A DNA stretch of 64,000 bases from Bacteroidales bacterium (GTDB taxonomy: Bacteria > Bacteroidota > Bacteroidia > Bacteroidales > Lentimicrobiaceae): NCBI GenBank assembly GCA_016709025.1, contig JADJEQ010000001.1, positions 310,001-374,000 on the forward strand, in the 5' to 3' direction. Below the pieces are notes generated by a model. It was given only the letters and a program-made list of their open reading frames with translations. It did not search any database and was not told the origin of the DNA. How positions within the stretch are numbered: the stretch's first letter is position 1; the number at the start of each line of letters is the position of its first letter. Made by a program: the position numbers and the translations under genes. Shown here one piece after another: positions 17,396-26,055 of this stretch.

Positions 17396-20068
17396 TTGAC
17401 TTCAAAATTTTTAACACTTCGTTCGGTCTATCCCTGGTTCATAGCGCTGCTCCTGCTATCAACAGGCTGTTCCACCAAAAAAAATACCTTTACCCGCAGA
17501 ACATACCACAATGTTACTGCTCATTACAATGCCTACTGGAACGGTAACGAAAGTCTGAAAGAAGGCATCGCAGAACTGGCTAAGAGCGCCCGCGATAATT
17601 ACACCTCCGTTTTACCGGTTTACAATTACGGCACGCAAAGCAACTCCCAGGCCATCAACCCCAACATGGACCGGGCCATCGAAAAAGCATCGAAGGTGAT
17701 TCAAAAGCATTCGATGTACTTTGACAAAAAGGAACATGTGAAATGGGTGATTCAAAGCTACATGTTGATCGGAAAAGCCAATTTCTACAAGCAGGATTAC
17801 AATGCAGCACGGCGTGCTTTTGAATACGTTAGCAAACAATACAGCGAAGACCCGGTAAAGACTGAAGCCGAGCTCTGGACAGGCCGCTGTCAGAAACAGC
17901 TGAAGCAATACGACAAGGCCATCGTTACCTACGATGCGATTAAATCGGAGAACAAAGAACTGGAGTTGCCGTGGATTGTCAGAAAAGACCTACCGCTGGC
18001 TTATGCCGATATGTATATTGCACAGGGGAATTACAGCCAGGCAGCAAAATTTCTTGAAAAAGCCATTCCATTGAACCGGAATGCAAGGCTACGCACCCGC
18101 ATTTACTTCATTCTTGCACAAATTTACCAGCTGGAGAAAAAAGACGTCCGTTCGGGTGAATACTTCACCAAAGTAATCAAGGGAAGTGCTTCATTCGAAA
18201 TGGCTTTCAATGCCCGTATTAACCTGGCCAGGGTTTACAATGCCAACAGCAGCGACAAGAAGATGATCGTGAAGGAACTGGAGAAAATGCTGAAAGACAT
18301 AAAAAACAAGGATTTCCAGGACCAGATCTACTATGCCCTCGCCGATATTGCCTTTAAAGACAAGAATGACACGCTTGGTGTACGATACCTGAGAAATTCA
18401 GTAGCCACCAGCGTCAGCAATGATTATCAGAAGTCAATTTCCGCATTGCGTTTGGCCGACATTTACTTTAAAAGGCCCGATTACGGCCAGGCACAGGCCT
18501 ATTACGACAGTACCATTATGTTTCTGCCGAAGGATTTTCCAGACTACGAGAATATTTACAACAAAACCGATATTCTCACCCGCCTGGTTGGCTACCTGCA
18601 AACCGTGCATGTTCAGGACAGCCTTCAAAATCTGGCCGCCATGCCTGAAGCCGAAAGGAATAAGATCATCGATGCGGCCATTGCCGAATTTATCCGTAAA
18701 GAGGAAGAAGCCAAACGAAAGGCTGAGGAAGAACAGCTGGCGATGATGGCCGGAGCCGGATTACAGGGCAGGCAGATTGTTGACCAGACCCAGGGAATGG
18801 CTTCCATTGGTGGAGGAGGCTGGTATTTTTACAACCCATCTGCTATCAGCATGGGCTTCTCTGAATTTGTGCGCAAATGGGGAAGAAGGCGGCTTGAAGA
18901 CAACTGGAGGCTCAGCAACAAGCGCCAGACAACGATTGAGGAAGTGGTTGAAGACACCGAGGGCAACCCTTCCGACACCACCAACGGCGGCAAAGGCGGA
19001 GGCAAAGGAGATGATTTGAAAAGCCGGGATACCTATCTGAAAAATCTTCCATTCACCCCGGCAAAGATCGAATCGAGCAATGTGATGATTGCCGACGGGC
19101 TCTTTAATGCAGGGATGATCTTCCTTGAGGAATTGTTCGACAAACCCAAAGCCATTCAGACTTTTACCCAACTCATCAACCGGTTTCCGCAGGATACCAA
19201 TGTTTTGCAGGCGAGTTACCATCTTTACCGGGCTTACCGCGATCAGGGCGATTCCACCAATATGAATCTCTATAAAAACAAAATCATAGATGGTTTTCCC
19301 GACAGCGATTATGCCAAAATCCTCAAAGATCCGAATTATAAACTTGAGCTGGAAGCAGCTCTTAACCGGGTGAGAACCCTCTACGAAGAAACCTACGTGG
19401 CCTTTGAGCGTGGTCAATACCGGACTGCCATTATTTATTGTAAGGATGCGCTGGCGAATTACGATGATGAAACCCTGATGCCCCGTTTCGCTTACCTAAA
19501 GGCTGTTTCCAGGGGTAAAACCGAGAGCCTAGATACCATGAAAGTGGAATTGGCACAACTGATTGAAAAATACCCTAAAAGCGATGTCGTACCCATTGCC
19601 CGCAAACTGCTTGGACAGGAAGCACAGACAGTTGCCGTTGCCGGTGATGCAAAATCGGATACCACCATGGCTGTTGCAAAACCGGTTGATTTCTCTATGT
19701 ACAAATTCAACCCAACAGCCTCGCATTTTTATGCGCTTGTGGTGGATGGAACGGCTGTGAATGTTTACGGGGCCAAGGTGAGGATAACTGACTTCAACAC
19801 CAGGGATTACAGTGTCGAAAACCTTCAGGTTAACAGTGTGTTGCTCGACAATAACCGGCAAATGATCACCGTTAGCAGTTTTGCCGAACTTGACAAGGCA
19901 CTCCGTTATTTTGAGGGGATAAAAGGTGATCAGTATATATTTTCCGGCATGCGTGAAGGCACCTACGAGCAGTTTTTGATTTCATCTGAGAACTATCCGG
20001 TGTTTTTTAAGGAGAAAAATACCAAAGCCTATCTGGAGTTCTTTTCGAAGAATTATTTCAAGAAGTGA
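17396..20068 (+). CDS. sprE: Type IX secretion lipoprotein SprE/PorW, TPR protein
   Basis: SprE/PorW is a tetratricopeptide lipoprotein needed for type IX secretion and gliding; it is thought to link the motor complex to the outer-membrane translocon. The 890-residue product starts with a lipoprotein signal (LLLLSTGCSTKK, Cys at about residue 25), then the family segment RTYHNVTAHYNAYWNG, many TPR-like helices (about 60-400 and 590-740), a low-complexity Gly/Lys stretch near 530, and a C-terminal globular part. The start is TTG at 17396: an in-frame TAA lies five codons upstream and no ATG is available. It is unlinked to gldKLMN but in the same window. Confidence 0.9.
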   Translation: MTSKFLTLRSVYPWFIALLLLSTGCSTKKNTFTRRTYHNVTAHYNAYWNGNESLKEGIAELAKSARDNYTSVLPVYNYGTQSNSQAINPNMDRAIEKASKVIQKHSMYFDKKEHVKWVIQSYMLIGKANFYKQDYNAARRAFEYVSKQYSEDPVKTEAELWTGRCQKQLKQYDKAIVTYDAIKSENKELELPWIVRKDLPLAYADMYIAQGNYSQAAKFLEKAIPLNRNARLRTRIYFILAQIYQLEKKDVRSGEYFTKVIKGSASFEMAFNARINLARVYNANSSDKKMIVKELEKMLKDIKNKDFQDQIYYALADIAFKDKNDTLGVRYLRNSVATSVSNDYQKSISALRLADIYFKRPDYGQAQAYYDSTIMFLPKDFPDYENIYNKTDILTRLVGYLQTVHVQDSLQNLAAMPEAERNKIIDAAIAEFIRKEEEAKRKAEEEQLAMMAGAGLQGRQIVDQTQGMASIGGGGWYFYNPSAISMGFSEFVRKWGRRRLEDNWRLSNKRQTTIEEVVEDTEGNPSDTTNGGKGGGKGDDLKSRDTYLKNLPFTPAKIESSNVMIADGLFNAGMIFLEELFDKPKAIQTFTQLINRFPQDTNVLQASYHLYRAYRDQGDSTNMNLYKNKIIDGFPDSDYAKILKDPNYKLELEAALNRVRTLYEETYVAFERGQYRTAIIYCKDALANYDDETLMPRFAYLKAVSRGKTESLDTMKVELAQLIEKYPKSDVVPIARKLLGQEAQTVAVAGDAKSDTTMAVAKPVDFSMYKFNPTASHFYALVVDGTAVNVYGAKVRITDFNTRDYSVENLQVNSVLLDNNRQMITVSSFAELDKALRYFEGIKGDQYIFSGMREGTYEQFLISSENYPVFFKEKNTKAYLEFFSKNYFKK

Positions 20069-20102
20069 GGGATTGCATAAGGTTTGTTAAACCTGATGAA
20101 TA

Positions 20103-20234
20103 GCCCGTCCTTTAGGGCGGGTTCCGGATAATATATCACAGAAGAAGGCAAAATCCTGAAAAATTTATTATTAATTTACAAATTTTTCAGGATGCGATTG
20201 TTGGTTTAAATTAAGCCCGACCTAAAGGACGGGC
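20103..20234. repeat. Nested inverted-repeat element
   Basis: Outer arms GCCCGTCCTTTAGG (20103-20116) and its complement (20221-20234) enclose inner arms ATCCTGAAAAATTT (20153-20166) and its complement (20180-20193). The left outer arm can also fold locally with GGGCGGG. A 132-nt MITE-like or structured-RNA element between sprE and the bactofilin gene. Confidence 0.75.
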
Positions 20235-20309
20235 CTATTGAAAATGGAATTAAAATTTTACAGTCGCTGAATCTGAAACGCGCTACTTAAAAATTCTTAT
20301 CTCAACATT

Positions 20310-20699
20310 ATGGCAAAAAATACGATACCTGAACCCCCTTCATCGGCCAACCTGATTCAATCGGGAACCTTCATTACCGGTGATATTCAGTCAAATGGCA
20401 ACATCCGCATTGATGGCACACTTAACGGTACGGTGAATGCCGGTGGCAAGGTAATCCTGGGTTCTACCGGTTCGGTAGAGGGTGAAATCAAGTGCATCAA
20501 TGCCGATATTGAAGGCAGGGTTAACGGCATCATCAAGGTAAAAGAACTGCTCTCATTCAAAGCGACCGCCATTGTTACGGGAGACATTTATACCGGTAAA
20601 CTGGCCATTGAACCCGGAGCAAGGTTCACCGGAACCTGCCGTATGGATAATGTTTCAGAAGAAGCACCGGTAATGTATGCTGAAGAACAAGCCCGGTAA
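20310..20699 (+). CDS. Bactofilin (polymer-forming cytoskeletal protein)
   Basis: Bactofilins polymerise without nucleotide into filaments that position cell-wall and envelope enzymes. The 129-residue product has a short disordered N-terminus and a right-handed beta-helix core of short repeats (GTFITGDIQSNGNIRIDGTL, then NAGGKVILGSTGSVEGEI and further turns), typical of the family. Its 3' end overlaps the next gene by 23 nt, which suggests translational coupling to the AtpZ-like gene. It is closely linked to ATP synthase genes in many Bacteroidota. Confidence 0.93.
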   Translation: MAKNTIPEPPSSANLIQSGTFITGDIQSNGNIRIDGTLNGTVNAGGKVILGSTGSVEGEIKCINADIEGRVNGIIKVKELLSFKATAIVTGDIYTGKLAIEPGARFTGTCRMDNVSEEAPVMYAEEQAR

Positions 20700-20916
20700 A
20701 CCCGGACAAAACCCGCTTTCCTCCTATGGCAGATATTCTTCCATGGCTTTCCAGATGGGAATTCTGATTGCCATTGGAGTTTTTGGTGGATACCAACTCG
20801 ATCATTTACTGAAGATCAGATTCCCGGTATTTACCATTGTACTTTCTCTTGCTGCGGTAGCAGGTGCTATCTGGCTGATGATCAAAGAACTGAACAATAC
20901 AAAAACCAAAGAATGA
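20677..20916 (+). CDS. AtpZ/AtpI family protein
   Basis: A 79-residue membrane protein with two transmembrane helices (about 20-40 and 48-68), GVFGGYQLDHLL between them and a charged tail. The family is associated with F-type ATP synthase assembly or cation handling and usually lies at the head of atp operons. It overlaps the bactofilin gene by 23 nt and the next gene by 4 nt (ATGA). No ATP synthase subunit gene follows in this window. Confidence 0.85.
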   Translation: MLKNKPGKPGQNPLSSYGRYSSMAFQMGILIAIGVFGGYQLDHLLKIRFPVFTIVLSLAAVAGAIWLMIKELNNTKTKE

Positions 20917-21293
20917 ATCAAATATTAAGAACTTTTACAAAGCAGCTTCTGATCCTTGCCACAATTACCGGCCTGGTTTTTATTGCGCTTTTCCTGTTAA
21001 TCCCACCCACGTACATCAGTCCCACTCTACCCTATCTGCTGGTTTTCTTTACTGCTGCCACACTGATCTCCTATTATTTTATCCAGAAAAAAATTGAAGC
21101 CTCCCCCTCCGGTTTTGTAACCGCTTTTATGGCCAATTCAATTATCAGGCTTTTGTTGTACCTGGTGATTATCGTGGTGTACGCCTTTACCCACAAATAC
21201 GATGCGGTTAACTTTATCATCAGCTTTTTCATCCTGTATCTGATATTTACAACCTTTGAAGTTTATTACTTTTTGAAGAAGAAAAAGGAGTAA
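20913..21293 (+). CDS. Small four-helix membrane protein, atp-operon type
   Basis: A 126-residue protein with about four transmembrane helices (residues 10-30, 40-56, 72-95 and 100-122) and a Lys-rich C-terminus. It starts within the stop of the AtpZ-like gene (4-nt overlap). A small membrane protein often fills this position between AtpZ and atpB in Bacteroidota ATP synthase operons, so a link to ATP synthase is inferred from position only. Sequence alone gives no function. Confidence 0.75.
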   Translation: MNQILRTFTKQLLILATITGLVFIALFLLIPPTYISPTLPYLLVFFTAATLISYYFIQKKIEASPSGFVTAFMANSIIRLLLYLVIIVVYAFTHKYDAVNFIISFFILYLIFTTFEVYYFLKKKKE

Positions 21294-21335
21294 AAATTTT
21301 ATCATCGGTAGGGGACAGGGCGGTGAGCAGAGGTG

Positions 21336-21366
21336 GCACGCATCGAAAGATGCGCGTAAACTGCAG
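21336..21366. repeat. GCACGC hairpin repeat (copy 3)
   Basis: GCACGCATC, GAAA loop, GATGCGCG, then TAAACTGCAG. Compared with the copies at 3570 and 52585, the stem base changed from G-C to A-T on both sides (GCGTC/GACGC to GCATC/GATGC), which keeps the pairing. Confidence 0.7.
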
Positions 21367-21492
21367 AATCGAATTATTTTTAGAATATACGGCACTTCCA
21401 AAAACTAATATCCTTTAATCTTGTTTAATGTTTGTTATTTTTTATTAAACAAATAAAAAATACAACCGAAGGAAACCAAAAGTATTTAAGTT

Positions 21493-21500
21493 TACTTTTG
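21493..21500 (+). promoter_or_regulatory. Putative -7 promoter box of the pterin genes
   Basis: TACTTTTG about 18 nt before the ATG of the PTPS-like gene fits TAnnTTTG. Confidence 0.4.
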
Positions 21501-21517
21501 TTATAATTTCAACCCAT

Positions 21518-21943
21518 ATGATTTACATAACCCGGAAGGAACATTTCAATGCTGCCCACAGGCTGTTCAGGCCAGAATACAGCGATGAGAAAAACCTTGA
21601 GGTGTTCGGCAAGTGTTCGAATCCCAACTGGCATGGCCACAATTATGAATTATTCGTTACCGTGAAGGGCGAAGTAAATCCTGAAACCGGCTTTCTGATC
21701 AATCTGAAAGAGCTGAGCAGGATCATCAACGAACTGGTGGTGAATAAACTCGACCATAAAAATGTGAATCTGGAAGTTGACTTTATGGCAGGTAAACTGG
21801 CTTCGGCGGAGAACCTGGCGATTGCCATCTGGGAGCAGCTTGAAAAGCCGGTTTTTGAAGCAGGAGCTGAGATGCATAGCGTTAAGCTCTTTGAAACAGA
21901 ACGAAATTTTGTGGAATACTTCGGGAATACAAAACCCATTTAA
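21518..21943 (+). CDS. 6-pyruvoyl-tetrahydropterin synthase / QueD family protein
   Basis: Zinc enzyme of the tunnelling-fold pterin family acting on 7,8-dihydroneopterin triphosphate. The 141-residue product has zinc ligands in HFNAAHRL (about residue 9) and WHGHNY, and the acid/base pair region KLDHKNVN. The catalytic Cys is spaced as C-x5-HGH (CSNPNWHGH). That spacing is typical of 6-pyruvoyl-tetrahydropterin synthases, whereas classic QueD has C-x3-HGH. It lies 10 nt upstream of folE, whose product would be its substrate. Automatic tools often label such proteins 6-carboxytetrahydropterin synthase (queuosine pathway); no other queuosine gene is nearby. Confidence 0.85.
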   Translation: MIYITRKEHFNAAHRLFRPEYSDEKNLEVFGKCSNPNWHGHNYELFVTVKGEVNPETGFLINLKELSRIINELVVNKLDHKNVNLEVDFMAGKLASAENLAIAIWEQLEKPVFEAGAEMHSVKLFETERNFVEYFGNTKPI

Positions 21944-21953
21944 AACCTGAATT

Positions 21954-22616
21954 ATGAGCAGTGAAATAGTAAAAGATATGATCATCGAAAATATGATGGA
22001 TGATTACGAAATAAGAGACGGATATCAGAAACGGGATCTTTATAATGTCAAAACCATAAAGAAACTTGCTACCCATTATCATGAAATCCTGAAACTGATC
22101 GGTGAAGACCCCGATCGCGAAGGCTTGCAGAAAACGCCCGAACGGGTTGCCAAGGCTATGCAGTTTCTCACCCATGGTTACGACCTGAAGCCCGAGGAAA
22201 TTCTCCGTTCGGCCATGTTTAAGGAAGATTACCGGCAGATGGTGCTGGTGAAGGACATCGAAGTCTATTCCATGTGCGAGCATCACATGATCCCCTTCTT
22301 TGGCAGGGCACACGTTGCCTATATCCCCAATGGTCACATCGTTGGCCTGAGCAAGATTCCCCGTGTGGTGGATGCCTATGCCCGCCGGCTTCAGGTACAG
22401 GAAAGGCTCACTACCCAGATTAAGGAATGCATTCAAAACACTCTTAAACCGCTTGGAGTTGCTGTTGTTATTGAAGCGCAGCATATGTGCATGAGTATGC
22501 GCGGCATTCAGAAACAGAATTCGGTAACCACTACTTCCGATTTTACCGGCGCATTTCTGGTTGACAAAACCAGGGCTGAATTTATTCATCTGATCGGGTC
22601 AAGATTGCACGGATAA
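21954..22616 (+). CDS. folE: GTP cyclohydrolase I
   Basis: Converts GTP to 7,8-dihydroneopterin triphosphate, the entry step to folate and biopterin. The 220-residue product has the zinc/active-site segment SMCEHHMIPFFGRAHVAYIP (about residues 102-121), GLSKIPRVVDAYARRLQVQE (about 126-145) and CMSMRG (third zinc ligand), all intact. It is cotranscribed with the PTPS-like gene (10-nt gap). A strong intrinsic terminator follows. Length is usual for FolE type IA. Confidence 0.96.
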   Translation: MSSEIVKDMIIENMMDDYEIRDGYQKRDLYNVKTIKKLATHYHEILKLIGEDPDREGLQKTPERVAKAMQFLTHGYDLKPEEILRSAMFKEDYRQMVLVKDIEVYSMCEHHMIPFFGRAHVAYIPNGHIVGLSKIPRVVDAYARRLQVQERLTTQIKECIQNTLKPLGVAVVIEAQHMCMSMRGIQKQNSVTTTSDFTGAFLVDKTRAEFIHLIGSRLHG

Positions 22617-22640
22617 TTGTTTGACAATAGAATTTTTTGG

Positions 22641-22680
22641 AACAGAAGTTTCTGCAAAATCAGAAACTTCTGTTTTTTTT
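22641..22680 (+). terminator. Intrinsic terminator after folE
   Basis: AACAGAAGTTTCTG pairs perfectly with CAGAAACTTCTGTT across CAAAAT, then a run of T. Read on the plus strand it ends the pterin operon 25 nt after the folE stop. Confidence 0.9.
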
Positions 22681-22693
22681 GCCTTCATTAGTC

Positions 22694-22701
22694 TATATTT
22701 G
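22694..22701 (+). promoter_or_regulatory. Putative -7 promoter box of the M14 peptidase gene
   Basis: TATATTTG right after the folE terminator, about 50 nt before the ATG at 22752. Confidence 0.4.
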
Positions 22702-22751
22702 CATATGGCTATGGCTTTTCAGGCTATTCAATGCTTAATCCGTCAGTTAAT

Positions 22752-24248
22752 ATGCACAAGCTTCTACTCTTCCTGCCACTGTTCATTTCGTCTTGCCTGT
22801 TCGCCCAAACGAATCTTACCCCATCCGAAAAACAACAATTCAGTAAAACATCAAGTTACGATGAGTTAGGTGGATTCATCAATCAATTGGATAATGAAAG
22901 TAATTTGCTGGAGGTGGAGATTATCGGCCAATCTGTTCAGGGACGCAACCTTTATGCAATGAAGTTTTCTAAAGATAAATTCGGGAGCAATCCATCTAAA
23001 ATCAGGGTACTGATCTTCGCGCAACAGCATGGCAACGAGCAATCGGGCAAGGAAGGGGCACTTTTACTGGCACGGGAGCTTATCAAACCTGAGAACCTGT
23101 ATCTGTTCGACAAATTTGACCTGGCCCTGGTTCCCCAGGTAAATCCTGACGGTTCGGAAATCAACAAAAGGCGCAACGGTAACCAGGCAGACCTCAACCG
23201 CAACCACCTTACACTTACAGAGCCTGAAACCATGGCATTGCATCGGTTCTTCGACAAATACCTTTTCGAAGTAACCATGGATGTGCATGAATATTCTCCC
23301 TATGGCGAAAACTGGAAAAAAGCCGGTTTCCGCAAAAATTCACAGGTCACCATCGGCACAACCACCAATATCAATGTTTCAGAAACCATCAGGGATTTTT
23401 CCACCAGAAAGGCACTGCCCTTTCTGCATAACTACCTGAACGACCGCAATTTTTCTTCGTTTGTCTATTGTCCGGGCGATCCTCCCGGAACAGGTTACAC
23501 ACGCCACAGTACTTTCGACATCAACGATGGCCGGCAGAGTTTCGGAATTCAAAATACCCTGTCATTTATTCAGGAAGGTATGAATGGTACCGATGACTAC
23601 ACCGAAAACCTGGAAACCCGCGCCACCAGCCAGATGACCGGAATGCGTGGGTTACTTGAATTTGTGTGCCTCAACAGGAATAACATCGCCAGAATGGTCA
23701 AATCTGAAAGGAAAAAATTGGTAGCCCCGGGTTCAACCAATTCTGTCACCATCCAATCGGAACATATCCCTAATGGTCAGATACTCAGGCTTCCTGTTTA
23801 CAGTTACAGTACCTATAAGGATTCAATTGTTGAAATTACCGACTACCGGCCGGTAGTAAGTTCAATAGCCGATGTAAAAAAGCCTTTTGGATATCTTGTT
23901 CCGGCTGATCTGACAGAAATTACCGATTGGGCCGGAAGGCAGGACTTGTTTCAATTGCCTTATCAATCGAATCCGGAGGATTTAATTGAACAGTACTTTA
24001 TCAGCAGCACTGAATTCATAGATTTTGAAGGTGACACCATCATCAACCCACTTCTGAAACTGAAAACACTTGAAACTGGCCGGCTAAGGGGAAAATACAT
24101 CCTGATTCCGACAGCCCAGCTCAAAGGAACCCTGGCTGTCATTGCCCTGGAACCCAAATCGATGCTTGGACTGGTTACCTATGAAAAATACCGCCACCTC
24201 CTGAAAGCCGGCGAAACCTACCCTATTCTGAGAATAACGAAACCGTAA
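22752..24248 (+). CDS. M14 family zinc carboxypeptidase, secreted
   Basis: Secreted or periplasmic metallocarboxypeptidase-like protein, 498 residues from the ATG at 22752. The frame also opens at 22731, but 22752 begins directly with a signal peptide (MHKLLLFLPLFISSCLFAQ). Zinc ligands are visible as HGNE (H-x-x-E, about residues 88-91) and the downstream His in MDVHEYSPYG; DLNRNH supplies substrate-binding Arg/Asn. A C-terminal beta-rich domain (about 320-498) follows the catalytic domain. The likely role is trimming peptides or peptidoglycan stems; the substrate cannot be read from the sequence. A lipoprotein reading (ISSC) is a weaker alternative. Confidence 0.85.
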   Translation: MHKLLLFLPLFISSCLFAQTNLTPSEKQQFSKTSSYDELGGFINQLDNESNLLEVEIIGQSVQGRNLYAMKFSKDKFGSNPSKIRVLIFAQQHGNEQSGKEGALLLARELIKPENLYLFDKFDLALVPQVNPDGSEINKRRNGNQADLNRNHLTLTEPETMALHRFFDKYLFEVTMDVHEYSPYGENWKKAGFRKNSQVTIGTTTNINVSETIRDFSTRKALPFLHNYLNDRNFSSFVYCPGDPPGTGYTRHSTFDINDGRQSFGIQNTLSFIQEGMNGTDDYTENLETRATSQMTGMRGLLEFVCLNRNNIARMVKSERKKLVAPGSTNSVTIQSEHIPNGQILRLPVYSYSTYKDSIVEITDYRPVVSSIADVKKPFGYLVPADLTEITDWAGRQDLFQLPYQSNPEDLIEQYFISSTEFIDFEGDTIINPLLKLKTLETGRLRGKYILIPTAQLKGTLAVIALEPKSMLGLVTYEKYRHLLKAGETYPILRITKP

Positions 24249-24268
24249 ATCCATAAAAATCAAAAGCA

Positions 24269-25375
24269 ATGCGTATAGACAGTATTGAACTCCGCCACAT
24301 CAAAATGGAACTGGTCAGTCCATTTGTTACTTCAATGGGAACCGAATACGATGAAGAACATATTATTGTGAGGGTTGATGGCGAGGGGGTTACCGGCTGG
24401 GGTGAAAGTGTAGCCGAGGGCACGCCATTCTATTCTTACGAAACAGTTCAGACAGCCTGGCACATTCTCAAAGACTTCCTGATTCCATCAGTACTGGGGA
24501 AAGATCTGAAAGATGTTGCCGAAGCCATTGCGCTGAACGCCAAGGTGCGTGGTCACATGATGGCCAAGGCAGGGTTGGAAGCGGCCCTGTGGGATGCTTT
24601 TGCCAAATCTCAGAATATTTCGCTTTCCAATATGCTGGGTGGCACCCGGAAGAAGATTGATGTCGGGGTAAGCATTGGCATACAATCTTCGGTCAGTGGA
24701 CTGATAAAAAAAGTAGAAGGTTACCTGGCTGAAGGATATAAGCGAATTAAAATAAAGATATCGCCGGGTTTCGACCTCCAGTTTGTGGAAGCCCTGAGAA
24801 AAGAATTTCCGGGCCTGCTGTTGCAGGTTGATGCCAATTCAGCCTATACCCTCGATGATATCGGCCTCTTTAAGAAGATGGATGAGTATAACCTTTCTTT
24901 GATTGAGCAACCATTGGGTTACGAAGATATTTTCGACCACTCCAAACTGCAGCGGGAGATCAAAACGCCCATTTGTCTTGATGAGAGCATTCATTCGCTG
25001 GATGATACCCGCGCGGCCATCGAACTTGGCAGTTGCCGCATCATCAACATCAAGCCAGGTCGTGTGGGTGGTTACACCGAATCAAAACTGATACATGATT
25101 ATTGTGCTTCGATGAACATTCCGGTTTGGCATGGCGGCATGCTCGAATCAGGCATTGGCCGGGCAGGCAATGTTGCGCTGGCATCGCTGTCAAACTTTAC
25201 CCTGCCGGGCGACATCTCGGCCAGTAAACGCTATTATAAGGAAGACATCGTGGAACCTGAATTCGTGGTTAATCCCGATGGCACTATGGATGTTCCTGTA
25301 AAGCCGGGGATCGGGGTTGAAGTAAATATGAAAATGCTGGAAAAGGTTACTGTATATAAGGAGACTTTTAAATAA
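24269..25375 (+). CDS. menC: o-Succinylbenzoate synthase / N-acylamino-acid racemase-type enolase
   Basis: Enolase-superfamily enzyme of the MenC/NSAR subgroup: it dehydrates SHCHC to o-succinylbenzoate for menaquinone, and some members racemise N-acylamino acids. The 368-residue product has the catalytic lysines in YKRIKIKISPG, metal ligands D in QVDANSAYT, E in IEQPLGYED and D in CLDES, and the second lysine region NIKPGRVGGYTE. No other men gene lies in the window, so menaquinone synthesis versus racemase activity is undecided. It follows the M14 gene by 20 nt. Confidence 0.85.
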   Translation: MRIDSIELRHIKMELVSPFVTSMGTEYDEEHIIVRVDGEGVTGWGESVAEGTPFYSYETVQTAWHILKDFLIPSVLGKDLKDVAEAIALNAKVRGHMMAKAGLEAALWDAFAKSQNISLSNMLGGTRKKIDVGVSIGIQSSVSGLIKKVEGYLAEGYKRIKIKISPGFDLQFVEALRKEFPGLLLQVDANSAYTLDDIGLFKKMDEYNLSLIEQPLGYEDIFDHSKLQREIKTPICLDESIHSLDDTRAAIELGSCRIINIKPGRVGGYTESKLIHDYCASMNIPVWHGGMLESGIGRAGNVALASLSNFTLPGDISASKRYYKEDIVEPEFVVNPDGTMDVPVKPGIGVEVNMKMLEKVTVYKETFK

Positions 25376-25395
25376 ATGCCATTACCCCGAAAACC

Positions 25396-26055
25396 ATGAA
25401 CCCTATGAATCATGTGGAGGTTATTGAATTTACCACTGACTTTGTGCGGAAAACGCTTCACGGAGCAGAAGGGGGTCACGACTGGTGGCATATTTACAGG
25501 GTTTGGAAAACAGCCCGGAAAATAGCTGAAACAGAAGAGGTGGATCTATTGGTTGTTGAATTGGGAGCGTTGATGCATGATATTGCCGATTCAAAATTTC
25601 ATGGCGGTGATGAAAGTATTGGTCCCCAAATGGCAGGGGAATTTCTGAAAACCCTGAATTTGCCGGAAGAAACCATTGTTCATGTTCAGGAGATCATCAG
25701 GCACATCTCCTTTAAGGGAGGGAAAGAGACACAGCAGTTTAAATCACCTGAGCTGGATGTGGTTCAGGATGCCGACCGTTTGGATGCGCTGGGGGCCATT
25801 GGCATTGCCCGGACTTTCAATTACGGAGGTCACAGGAACCGGGAAATTTACAATCCTGAAATAAAGCCTGACATGAACATGAATAAGGATGCCTATAAAA
25901 ACAGCACCGCCCCCACCCTGAATCACTTTTACGAAAAACTGCTGCTGCTGAAAGACCGGATGAACACCAAAACCGGTAAGGAAATGGCCATGAGGCGGCA
26001 TAATTTCATGCTGACTTACCTGGAGGAGTTTTACAAAGAGTGGGTGGGGAGGTAA
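25396..26055 (+). CDS. HD-domain phosphohydrolase
   Basis: A 219-residue HD-superfamily metal-dependent phosphohydrolase of the YedJ/YpgQ type. It shows the metal-binding set H (GGHDWWHIYRVW, about residues 25-36), HD (ALMHDIADSKF, about 60), a mid-domain H (IRHISF) and D (QDADRLDALGAIG). The family hydrolyses nucleotides or phosphate esters; the natural substrate is unknown. A second ATG four codons in (MNHVEV) is an equally good start. A 7-nt repeat tract starts a few bases after its stop. Confidence 0.85.
   Translation: MNPMNHVEVIEFTTDFVRKTLHGAEGGHDWWHIYRVWKTARKIAETEEVDLLVVELGALMHDIADSKFHGGDESIGPQMAGEFLKTLNLPEETIVHVQEIIRHISFKGGKETQQFKSPELDVVQDADRLDALGAIGIARTFNYGGHRNREIYNPEIKPDMNMNKDAYKNSTAPTLNHFYEKLLLLKDRMNTKTGKEMAMRRHNFMLTYLEEFYKEWVGR

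Noticed and set aside
17612..17908. Antisense open frames inside sprE and other large genes
   Set aside because: They are shadows of the real coding frame and show no domain or start context of their own.
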